Positions 57,179 through 64,000 of a DNA stretch of 64,000 bases are shown here, one piece after another. The DNA is taken from the NCBI GenBank assembly GCA_020634335.1, contig JACKBY010000013.1, positions 1 to 64,000 of the forward strand. Direction: 5' to 3'. The stretch's first letter is position 1. Every line of letters starts with the position of its first letter. Source of the stretch: Promineifilum sp. Lineage in GTDB: Bacteria > Chloroflexota > Anaerolineae > Promineifilales > Promineifilaceae. The notes below the pieces were generated by a model. That model had not been told where the DNA came from and did no database searches. It was given only the letters and a program-made list of their open reading frames with translations. A program made the position numbers and the translations under genes.

Positions 57179-59304
57179 AGTTGGGCGACCGGAAGGTGAA
57201 TCGTAAACGTTGAGCCTTTTCCCAGGGTGCTTTGGACCGCGATGTGTCCATTATAGTTCTTGAGATTCTCTTTTACCATATAGAGGCCGAGGCCGGTTCC
57301 GGCTATGCCGCGCTCGACGGCCGATTGGGCGCGGTAAAAGCGTTTGAACAAATTGTTCATGGCTTCCGGAGGAATGCCGATGCCCTCGTCCGTCACCTCG
57401 ATGATAACCGTCCCGTTATCCTGCCAGGCCGCCAACTGGATGCTGCCGGATGGCGTGAACTTGATGGCGTTATCGAGCAAATTTTTCAGGGTCATGTCAT
57501 AGACCTCGCTATTGCCCATGACTGGCGGCAGATCCGTCTCGATTCGTTGCCGGAAGAGCAGCCCCTTCTGGACGGCGCGGTCCACCAGAGGGGGTAATGC
57601 TTCGTCGAAAACCGGATTCAGCCACACGGGTTCCGGGCTACGGCGCATCTCTCGCGCTTCCAGCTTGGCCAGGTCCAGCATTTGCCGGATCATGCGTTGC
57701 AGGCGGTCGCTTTCGCGCTCGATCACGCCCAGAAAGCGCTCTGACTTTTCCGGATCGCGGGCCTTACCTTCGCGCAGCAGACGGGAATACATTAATATCG
57801 TCGCCAGCGGTGTGCGCAGTTCGTGGACAATGCCCTGGAACAAGTCGTCGCGCATTCGTTCGACTTCGCGAATTTGAGTCAGATCGCTAAATACCAGGAT
57901 GGCCTCGTTTGCCGCCCTATGCTCGTTGTCGACCGGCGCGCCGCTGATCAGAATCGGCAATGAGCGCCCCTCCGGCTGCGAAATATCTGCCGCGAGATGG
58001 ACGTTGGCTTCTGTAGAATCGAGGATGCGGCCGATGAGGGAATCGATCACTCCCTTTTCGAGGCGCACAAGCTCGCGCAGCGGCGCGCCCACGATCTTGT
58101 CAAATTGCCCTGCCATTAGAGTCGAAAACGCACTATTTGCTTTGGTGATGATGCCCTCACGGTTGACCGTCACCAGGCCTTCGGACATGCTGGAGAAAAG
58201 CGTTTCGATGCGCCGTTTTTCGGCCAGTACGTCGGCATGAAGGTTGGCATTTTCGATGGCGGCTGCCAATGGCCCACCCAGGCCCTGCATCAATTCCAGG
58301 TCGTGATTGGTGAACTTGCCGAACTGGCGGTTGATGGCCTGGAGCACACCGATAGTGCGATCATCCACTTTCAAGGGAATACATATCATCGATGACGTGC
58401 GGAAACCTGAACGCCGGTCGACGCCGGAGAAAAAGCGCTGATCCGAATAGGTATTGTTGATGATGACCGGTTCTTGGTGTTCGGCCACCCAGCCCGCGAT
58501 GCCCTGGCCGCGTGAGAGGCGAATGGGTGGCAGGCGTTCGAACTCCGGGCCGAATAATGTACCGACAAAGATGATGTCACCCGTGATAGGCTCGACCAGG
58601 CCGATGGAGAGTGTTTCCACATTCAGGGTTTGCCGCACGGGGCCCGTGAGCAGTTGGTAAATTTGCTCCACGTTTAGAGTGGAGCTTAGGGCGCGGCTGA
58701 CGTCGGAAATGACGGCAAACTCGATGGTGCGACGGTCAACCTCTTGTCGCAAGGCTGCCCTATCCAAAAAGACGAACATCAGATCGACGATCTGTTGAAG
58801 AGTGTGGGGCTGCACCGGACGGGACTCCGATGGATCGATGAGGGCCAGGATAACTGGAGGAAAGGTGTTGTTGGCGCGCGCTGCTTGCGTCAACCCCACG
58901 ACCATGAGCCGGTTTTTTGTCTCCAGCCATAGACGGCTGGAGATCACCTCGATAGCTGGCCGCTCCAGCTTGTCGAGGTAAACCGGGTGGGTGTAATCCA
59001 TAAGGACATCGAAGCCGGCCTCGTCCTGTGTCCAGCGATGCTGAAATGTGTGGCCGTTTGGATTCGCCAGCCACAAGTCATAGCATTTCGACTCCGTATC
59101 GGCTACGGCTATAAGGGTACGGGCGGCCGTGTAGCGGGCGATGTGGTGTGAAAAGCGAGCGCAGACGAAATGAACATCGAAAACGTCTCGCAAATCATTT
59201 ACCACATCTTGCCATAGGCCTTGTATATCGTGGCTTTGTTGTGGCTGCACGTCCACGATCATACCGGCATTTATACTGATCGGCCACCAGGCCGGCAAGG
59301 GCAT
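57175..59304 (-). CDS. Cytosolic sensor histidine kinase with GAF and PAS domains
   Basis: Histidine kinase of 709 residues without transmembrane segments. Residues 1-195 form an unassigned, possibly GAF-like sensor part; residues 200-355 are a GAF domain (RGQGIAGWVAEHQEPVIINN); 365-480 are a PAS domain (SSMSEGLVTVNREGIITKAN). The kinase core has phospho-acceptor His494 in IVHELRTPL, the N box NLLDNAIKF, G1 DEGIGIPPEA and G2 GTGLGLYMVK. GAGGAGAA lies 3-10 nt before the ATG. No response regulator is adjacent, so it is an orphan kinase. It heads an operon with a 4-nt overlap into cysteine desulfurase and mnmA. Confidence 0.92.
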   Translation of the reverse strand: MPLPAWWPISINAGMIVDVQPQQSHDIQGLWQDVVNDLRDVFDVHFVCARFSHHIARYTAARTLIAVADTESKCYDLWLANPNGHTFQHRWTQDEAGFDVLMDYTHPVYLDKLERPAIEVISSRLWLETKNRLMVVGLTQAARANNTFPPVILALIDPSESRPVQPHTLQQIVDLMFVFLDRAALRQEVDRRTIEFAVISDVSRALSSTLNVEQIYQLLTGPVRQTLNVETLSIGLVEPITGDIIFVGTLFGPEFERLPPIRLSRGQGIAGWVAEHQEPVIINNTYSDQRFFSGVDRRSGFRTSSMICIPLKVDDRTIGVLQAINRQFGKFTNHDLELMQGLGGPLAAAIENANLHADVLAEKRRIETLFSSMSEGLVTVNREGIITKANSAFSTLMAGQFDKIVGAPLRELVRLEKGVIDSLIGRILDSTEANVHLAADISQPEGRSLPILISGAPVDNEHRAANEAILVFSDLTQIREVERMRDDLFQGIVHELRTPLATILMYSRLLREGKARDPEKSERFLGVIERESDRLQRMIRQMLDLAKLEAREMRRSPEPVWLNPVFDEALPPLVDRAVQKGLLFRQRIETDLPPVMGNSEVYDMTLKNLLDNAIKFTPSGSIQLAAWQDNGTVIIEVTDEGIGIPPEAMNNLFKRFYRAQSAVERGIAGTGLGLYMVKENLKNYNGHIAVQSTLGKGSTFTIHLPVAQL

Positions 59305-59344
59305 CGTTCTCCTCTAATTCAGTCATGAGTGAGGGCCTGCAAGG

Positions 59345-59373
59345 TTGCGAGAAACAGTCTGATTTTGTATAGT
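59345..59373 (+). promoter_or_regulatory. Sigma-70-type promoter for eno
   Basis: TTGCGA (59345-59350), a 17-nt spacer and TATAGT (59368-59373) lie about 52 nt upstream of the enolase ATG. The leader ends in the strong ribosome site AAGGAG. Confidence 0.6.
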
Positions 59374-59424
59374 CAGGAGTGCCGCAAACGTATTTCAGCT
59401 TTTTAAAATCCAAGGAGAATATCA

Positions 59425-60711
59425 ATGGACTACATTGAATCAGTACATGCGCGCGAGGTGCTTGATTCGCGCGGGAACCCGACGGTAGAAGTCGAGGTAA
59501 CATTGTTTGAAGGCACAACAGGACGCGCTATTGTTCCATCCGGCGCGTCCACGGGCGTGCATGAGGCGTGGGAGAAACGGGACGGCGACAAAAAGCGATT
59601 TGGCGGCAAAGGCGTGTTGCAGGCAGTGGACGCCGTGAATGACGAGATCGCCGAGGCAATTGTCGGCTGGCAGATCACCGATCAAACCGGCATCGATCTG
59701 GCGATGATCGAGCTGGACGGCACCGACAACAAGGAGCGACTGGGGGCCAATGCTATTCTGGGTGTTTCGTTGGCTGTGGCTCACGCCGCGGCAGTTGCGC
59801 TTGGCTTGCCGCTCTACCGTTATGTGGGTGGGGTTGGCGGCCGTACCCTGCCCGTGCCTATGATGAATATCATGAACGGCGGCAAGCATGCCGCCGGCGC
59901 GACTGATATGCAGGAGTTTATGGTGATGCCGGTTGGCGCCTCGAGCTATAGCGAGGGATTGCGCTGGGGCGTGGAAATTTACCATAGCCTCAAGAAAGTC
60001 CTGGGCAAGAAAGGCTACGGCACGACCGTCGGCGATGAGGGCGGTTTCGCGCCACGTGTTTCGGCCAATAGCGAGGCGGTTGATCTCATCCTGGACGCGA
60101 TCAAGGAAGCCGGCTACAAGGCGGGCGAGGATATTATGCTGGCGATGGATCCGGCCGCGTCCGAATTTTACGAGGACGGCAAATACCACCTGAAAGTCGA
60201 AGGCAAAACGTTGTCGGGCCCCGAGATGGTGGATTTTTGGGAGTCGTGGGCTGACAAGTATCCCATTATTTCCATCGAGGACGGCCTGCACGAAGACGAT
60301 TGGGATAACTGGGCGCTGATGGTTGAGCGGCTGGGCGACCGCCTGCAGATCGTCGGCGACGACTTGCTGGTGACCAACGTCAAGCGCATCCAGACTGCCC
60401 TGGACCGCAAGGCGGCCAACAGCTTGCTGTGCAAGGTCAACCAGATCGGCACGCTGACGGAGGCCATCGAATCGGTCAATCTGGTACAGCGCAACGGCTG
60501 GACGGCCGTGGTCTCCCATCGTAGCGGCGAGTCCGAAGACGCCACGATTGCCGACCTGGTGGTGGCACTCAATGCCGGGCAGATTAAGACCGGCGCGCCG
60601 GCGCGCAGCGACCGGATCGCCAAATATAATCAGCTCTTGCGCATCGAGGAAGATTTGGGCGAGGCGGCCATTTATCCGGGCATGAAAGCATTTTCCAACT
60701 TGCGCCGCTAA
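59425..60711 (+). CDS. eno: Enolase
   Basis: Converts 2-phosphoglycerate to phosphoenolpyruvate in glycolysis and is often part of the RNA degradosome. The 428-residue protein has the canonical N-terminal VHAREVLDSRGNPTVEVEVT, SGASTGVHEAWEKRD (mobile loop Ser), NIMNGGKHAAGATDMQEFMV with the conserved His, GDEGGFAPR, the Mg ligands Asp/Glu in AMDPAASEFYEDGKY and SIEDGLHEDDWDNW, GDDLLVTN, the catalytic Lys in CKVNQIGTLTEAIE and SHRSGESEDATIADLVVA. The start is fixed by AAGGAGA 8 nt upstream. Confidence 0.98.
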   Translation: MDYIESVHAREVLDSRGNPTVEVEVTLFEGTTGRAIVPSGASTGVHEAWEKRDGDKKRFGGKGVLQAVDAVNDEIAEAIVGWQITDQTGIDLAMIELDGTDNKERLGANAILGVSLAVAHAAAVALGLPLYRYVGGVGGRTLPVPMMNIMNGGKHAAGATDMQEFMVMPVGASSYSEGLRWGVEIYHSLKKVLGKKGYGTTVGDEGGFAPRVSANSEAVDLILDAIKEAGYKAGEDIMLAMDPAASEFYEDGKYHLKVEGKTLSGPEMVDFWESWADKYPIISIEDGLHEDDWDNWALMVERLGDRLQIVGDDLLVTNVKRIQTALDRKAANSLLCKVNQIGTLTEAIESVNLVQRNGWTAVVSHRSGESEDATIADLVVALNAGQIKTGAPARSDRIAKYNQLLRIEEDLGEAAIYPGMKAFSNLRR

Positions 60712-60773
60712 ATTTGCCCATCCGACGGGCGCGCCCTAGCCGCATGGGGGATGCGCGCCACCGCCGGTTTTCT

Positions 60774-60779
60774 TATAAT
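60774..60779 (+). promoter_or_regulatory. Perfect -10 box upstream of clpP
   Basis: TATAAT at 60774-60779 lies 47-52 nt before the clpP start at 60826; the -35 region is not recognisable. It places transcription start near 60786 and argues against the earlier ATG at 60751. Confidence 0.45.
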
Positions 60780-60825
60780 CAATCCGCAAAGGGCCTCTAT
60801 CTTGGCTCTGAGGAGAATGGACGGT

Positions 60826-61485
60826 ATGAGAAATATGACGGAGTTCAGTCCTTTCATGGACGATGATGACGACGACGACTTTCCGGAGGTCGAGCCGATA
60901 CCGCAGCCGAATGGCAATGAACCGGACAAGGACAAGAAAGAAGGGCCGGGGTCAATGGAAGAGCGGCTTCTGAAGAACCGCACCATTCTGATCTACGGCC
61001 AGATTGACATGGACGTGGCGATGGACGTGACCCGACGTCTTTTGGTCATGGATGCCGAATCACAAGACGAAATCCGCATCTTTATCAATTCACCAGGCGG
61101 TCATGTGGAATCGGGCGACACCATCTTTGACATGATCCGCTTCGTTAAATCGCCGGTAAAAGTGATTGGCACCGGCTGGGTTGCCAGCGCCGGCGCGCTC
61201 ATCTACGCAGCGGCCGACGTTGATAACCGTTACAGCTTGCCGAACACGCGTTTCCTGTTGCACCAGCCGGCCGGTGGCGCCACTGGTCAGGCGTCGGACA
61301 TCGCCATCGAGGCCCAGGAGATCATCAAGATGCGCCGCCGTCTCAATGAGATTTTTGCCCGCCAGACGGGGCAATCGATTGAGAAGGTCGAGGAAGATAC
61401 CGACCGCAATTTCTGGATGTCGGCTTCGCAGGCGAAGGATTATGGCCTCGTGGGCCATATCATCGAATCGACCGCTGAGCTATAG
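60826..61485 (+). CDS. clpP: ATP-dependent Clp protease proteolytic subunit, Asn at triad Asp position
   Basis: Serine protease subunit that forms a tetradecameric chamber with Clp ATPases. The catalytic Ser is in GWVASAGALIYAAA and the His in RFLLHQPAGGATGQ. At the position of the triad Asp (DTDRDNF in Bacillus ClpP) this protein reads DTDRNFWMSA, with Asn encoded at 61408-61410. The N-terminal extension of about 45 residues is acidic (FMDDDDDDDFPEVEPIPQPN), unlike the usual short axial loop. The ATG at 60826 is favoured because GAGGAG lies about 10 nt upstream and the -10 box at 60774 lies before it. An intrinsic terminator follows the stop. Confidence 0.93.
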   Translation: MRNMTEFSPFMDDDDDDDFPEVEPIPQPNGNEPDKDKKEGPGSMEERLLKNRTILIYGQIDMDVAMDVTRRLLVMDAESQDEIRIFINSPGGHVESGDTIFDMIRFVKSPVKVIGTGWVASAGALIYAAADVDNRYSLPNTRFLLHQPAGGATGQASDIAIEAQEIIKMRRRLNEIFARQTGQSIEKVEEDTDRNFWMSASQAKDYGLVGHIIESTAEL

Positions 61486-61518
61486 ACGGAGCGATTTGAT
61501 CCTCGGGTAGAATGCAAT

Positions 61519-61546
61519 TAAGGGGCACGCTTCAAGTGCCCCTTTT
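61519..61546 (+). terminator. Intrinsic terminator after clpP
   Basis: AAGGGGCAC (61520-61528) pairs with GTGCCCCTT (61536-61544) around a 7-nt loop and ends in TTTTG. It follows the clpP stop by about 35 nt and separates it from the SixA-type gene. Confidence 0.8.
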
Positions 61547-61584
61547 GCTATTGCTCATCGCATGGAATTTCGAATGAGGTCGGG

Positions 61585-62073
61585 ATGAAGCGATTGTTGC
61601 TGCTGCGCCATGCCAAGTCGAGTTGGGGCCAGACGAATTTGTCGGACTACGACCGGCCGCTGAACGACCGTGGCCGACGTGATGCCCCTCGCATCGGGCG
61701 GTTGCTCCGGGAGGAAGGGCTTGTCCCCAATCTGATTGTCGCCTCGTCCGCCAGGCGCGCCACGACAACGGCCGAGCTGGTCGCTGAGGCGGCGTCCTTC
61801 GAGGGCGAGTTACGTTACACCGATAAACTTTACCTGGCCGAACCGGGAGCTTACATCGCGCTGGCGCGCCGGGTTGACGAAGCAGTCAACACGCTCATGC
61901 TGGTCGGACACAATCCTGGTATCCAGGAACTTGTCGCCCTTCTAACCGGCCGGGACGAGCGGATGGCGACTGCAACCCTGGCTTGTGTGGCGCTGCCGAT
62001 CAAGTTGTGGTCGAAGCTGGCCGCTGATGGTAAGTACGAGTTACAAAACATATGGTGGCCGCGAGAGTTGTAG
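61585..62073 (+). CDS. SixA-type phosphohistidine phosphatase (histidine phosphatase superfamily)
   Basis: Small phosphatase of 162 residues. The catalytic RHG-type motif is LLLLRHAKSSWGQTNLSDYD (the RHAKS signature of SixA), with the second Arg region LNDRGRRDAPRIGRLL, SARRATTTAEL and the late His in LMLVGHNPGIQELVALLTG. In E. coli SixA removes phosphate from histidine on phosphotransfer proteins. An orphan histidine kinase lies 2 kb away, but a functional link is only a guess. AGGTCGGG precedes the ATG. Confidence 0.9.
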   Translation: MKRLLLLRHAKSSWGQTNLSDYDRPLNDRGRRDAPRIGRLLREEGLVPNLIVASSARRATTTAELVAEAASFEGELRYTDKLYLAEPGAYIALARRVDEAVNTLMLVGHNPGIQELVALLTGRDERMATATLACVALPIKLWSKLAADGKYELQNIWWPREL

Positions 62074-62158
62074 CGCTTATTGAGCGAGTATGTCCAGATG
62101 GAAAAGGGTTTTGAGCGCGGCCTGGAGAGTTGGTGGTCTTTTCTAAGTCCTTTATCTG

Positions 62159-64000
62159 TCAACTCTCAAGATGAATGTGCAACTTGCTCAAACTTTTATT
62201 TTGGGCCACCCATTGGCCGACCAGGCCGATCCGCAATTCGTAGAGGGATTTACCCTCCACAGTCACTTCATGCATCACGTCCCGCTCGACTAACAAATTG
62301 AGGGCTTGGGTCGCGTCGGCCGGGTTCAATTCAATGCTGTAGGTCCGCAGATAGTCGATAATTTCCTCCGGATGGAGCGGCTCATTGCGATCCATGAGGT
62401 GGGCCGCCGCGGCGAGCACAGCGCGCTCGGCCAAATTCGACCGTTGCCACAGATAGGCGAAATGGACTTCTCCCAAACGCAGCATCTCATCGAGGGCAAC
62501 GTTGACGTCGGAGATGGTCACGTAGCCGGTTTTTTGCAAATTGGCCTGCTTGACCAAGGTATAACAGACCAGTTGCAGGAAATAGGGATGTCCGGCAGTG
62601 ACGCGCAATATCTTGTCTAGCGCTAGATCGTCGTAGATCAGGTTAGGCGCGACCGGCTCGCATATGAGTCGTTCGGCCGCCTGGGGGCTGAGAAAGTCGA
62701 TCTTGCGGTATAGGGCGATATTGAACAGAACCGACCAGTAGTCGGCACTCATTTCCTCCAGGCGCCGCGTGCCGACGAATACGAATCCCAGACCGCTGCT
62801 GTGCTGCATCAGATGCCGCATGTAGGGGAAAAACGTTCGTGGGAGGATGTCGTCGGCCACCATCGATTCGAACGCCTCGAATTCGTCGAACACCATCAGT
62901 AACGTGGCCTCGGGTGGCAGGAGGCGTCGAGCGGCCGGCAGGAATTCGCGCTGGAAAATGCGCGCCGGATCGGTATTCCAGACATCGATAGGCGGCACCG
63001 CCAACTTCAGCCCCCGCGCGCCTAACGAGTCGGCGATGTGCCAGGCGAATTCCTGAAGCAAGGCCGGCATCCCGGGCGACACGCCCAGAGATTGGCAATC
63101 AATGTAAATCGGTATCAGATGCGGCGGTAGATAGTCCTCGAGACGAAGCAGGAGGGAGGTCTTGCCCGTCCGCCGCTGGCCCACCAGCATGAAGACGTTG
63201 CGTTGGCTGTGCGTGCCGGCATGTTCGGCGATGAAGTCAAACAGCTCCTCACGACCGTAGAACAGGGGATTATCTTTTCGCAGCGGCGTGCCGGGCAGGT
63301 AGGGATTGACGATCGGCGCAAACTCCCTAACCGGCGGCAGCAGATGAACCATATCGCCGAACGCCGCGGTTTTGTCCCGCCGATTGCGATCATCGTACGT
63401 GAGCGCGAGGCTGATCCTGAACCGGTCCTCGGCTTGGGGTTCGATCAGAAATTGTACCTGTCGCGAGTGGCCGGACGGCAAGAACGGTATGACCTGGGGT
63501 TCGCTGTGCACCTGGTAAGCGGGGTTGTCGCTGAGAGCGGCGATGATGTTTTCGGCCGCGGCCCGGCCGGTGTTGCGGATTTCCATCGCCACGTGGGTCT
63601 GGCGGCCGTTGGGAGCCAGCCGCTTGGTTTTCAAGGAGACATCCAACTCGGCACGACCCCGCTGCTCTTCGATTTCGGCCGTCAGCAAACCCGACCAGCG
63701 CCGGCCGATGGCCCGCACCAGCGTCCGCTCGACGCTGGGCGAAAATTCAAACAGCTGATCCTGAATCTGCCTGAGACGGACGGCCGCCTGATTCAGATAG
63801 ACAAGCCTGTCATCAGCCGCTTCCACCCGATCGCTATCGCGCATATTGGTCAGCACAGGCAATAGCATGTCCAGAGCGGGGGACCATTCCTTTCGTTCTT
63901 CCAAAACCGCCAGCATCTTCACGTATTGCGGGCGCACAAGGCCGAGTTCGATGATAGAGGGGGCTTCAAGCATCGTCTGGCACGTGCGATAAATCAGGCG
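62159..64000 (-). CDS. Large AAA/STAND-like P-loop ATPase (5' end outside window)
   Basis: The frame is open to the right edge, so the N-terminus is missing; the first in-window ATG (63973) has no ribosome site and is unlikely to be the start. The visible part of 613 residues begins with a helical segment (YVKMLAVLEERKEWSPALDM). A beta-sandwich of CARDB/Ig type follows (VAMEIRNTGRAAAENIIAAL, VIPFLPSGHSRQVQFLIEPQ). Then comes an ATPase with P-loop MLVGQRRTGKTSLLL, Walker B LLMVFDEFEAFE and a sensor-like FVFVGTRRLEEM. The C-terminal third is helical/winged-helix (ITAGHPYFLQLVCYTL-type, here VTAGHPYFLQLVCYTLVKQA; then NPADATQALNLLVERDV). This matches archaeal-ATPase/nSTAND proteins, often sensors in signalling or defence. 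The target is unknown. Confidence 0.75.
   Translation of the reverse strand, partial: RLIYRTCQTMLEAPSIIELGLVRPQYVKMLAVLEERKEWSPALDMLLPVLTNMRDSDRVEAADDRLVYLNQAAVRLRQIQDQLFEFSPSVERTLVRAIGRRWSGLLTAEIEEQRGRAELDVSLKTKRLAPNGRQTHVAMEIRNTGRAAAENIIAALSDNPAYQVHSEPQVIPFLPSGHSRQVQFLIEPQAEDRFRISLALTYDDRNRRDKTAAFGDMVHLLPPVREFAPIVNPYLPGTPLRKDNPLFYGREELFDFIAEHAGTHSQRNVFMLVGQRRTGKTSLLLRLEDYLPPHLIPIYIDCQSLGVSPGMPALLQEFAWHIADSLGARGLKLAVPPIDVWNTDPARIFQREFLPAARRLLPPEATLLMVFDEFEAFESMVADDILPRTFFPYMRHLMQHSSGLGFVFVGTRRLEEMSADYWSVLFNIALYRKIDFLSPQAAERLICEPVAPNLIYDDLALDKILRVTAGHPYFLQLVCYTLVKQANLQKTGYVTISDVNVALDEMLRLGEVHFAYLWQRSNLAERAVLAAAAHLMDRNEPLHPEEIIDYLRTYSIELNPADATQALNLLVERDVMHEVTVEGKSLYELRIGLVGQWVAQNKSLSKLHIHLES

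Noticed and set aside
59440..60519. 359-residue ORF antisense to enolase
   Set aside because: The enolase frame is unambiguous over the full length; the antisense reading has no domain or ribosome site.

Overview
This 64 kb window is a gene-dense, high-GC bacterial chromosome segment made almost entirely of core metabolic and housekeeping genes. I see no prophage, transposase, CRISPR array, rRNA or tRNA. The best guess for the host is a Chloroflexota bacterium of the Anaerolineae/Ardenticatenia type. Grounds: a transaldolase-glucose-6-phosphate isomerase fusion, a PQQ-propeller lipoprotein between yidD and yidC, many large membrane proteins with beta-propellers, a secreted FG-GAP/RTX/cadherin-like protein ending in an LPxxLRN tail, and a DUF177-Obg operon. 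This is inferred from gene content, not from a marker tree.

Layout. 1-9.7 kb: end of thyA, then folA, an acidic orphan protein, a PaaG-like enoyl-CoA hydratase, a membrane-anchored propeller protein, alanine dehydrogenase, an NAD(P)-dependent epimerase, leucyl aminopeptidase and a carboxylate-amine ligase. 9.7-16 kb: a minus-strand operon DUF177-obgE-methyltransferase-amidohydrolase, then rdgB and an alpha/beta hydrolase. 16-21.3 kb: murA, then the rpmH-rnpA-yidD-lipoprotein-yidC-jag cluster, closed by a perfect 17-bp terminator. This cluster normally sits next to dnaA, which is absent here. 21.4-28.2 kb, minus strand: serine biosynthesis (phosphatase, aminotransferase, serA), two nucleotide-sugar SDR genes, folD and a small membrane protein. 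28.7-35.2 kb: a heterodimeric ABC exporter and the Tal-Pgi fusion, flanked on both sides by copies of a palindromic intergenic repeat. 35.7-39.1 kb: ECF sigma factor, putative membrane anti-sigma protein and a two-gene ABC-2 transporter. 39.2-45.7 kb: an unusual small protein, esterase, M20 peptidase, then scpB-rluB-cmk-DUF512. 45.7-51.1 kb: the giant secreted protein and a third ABC exporter. 51.1-59.3 kb, minus strand: sensor kinase-cysteine desulfurase-mnmA-small membrane proteins-ytxH, and a RelA-type ppGpp synthetase. 59.4-64 kb: enolase, clpP, a SixA-type phosphatase and a large AAA/STAND-like ATPase that runs off the window.

The most notable observations are altered key residues in otherwise ordinary enzymes: MurA with Asp for the fosfomycin-reactive Cys, a Tal-Pgi whose transaldolase half has lost its Schiff-base Lys, ClpP with Asn for the triad Asp, and a Rel protein with an eroded hydrolase site and an EFDD synthetase motif. 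Beyond these there are a two-copy palindromic intergenic element, terminator-like hairpins inside the leaders of rpmH, folD and an ABC gene, and an L34 protein with a long C-terminal tail. No complete new multi-gene system could be demonstrated. The best candidates for new biology are the repeat element, the STAND-like ATPase and the secreted mosaic protein.
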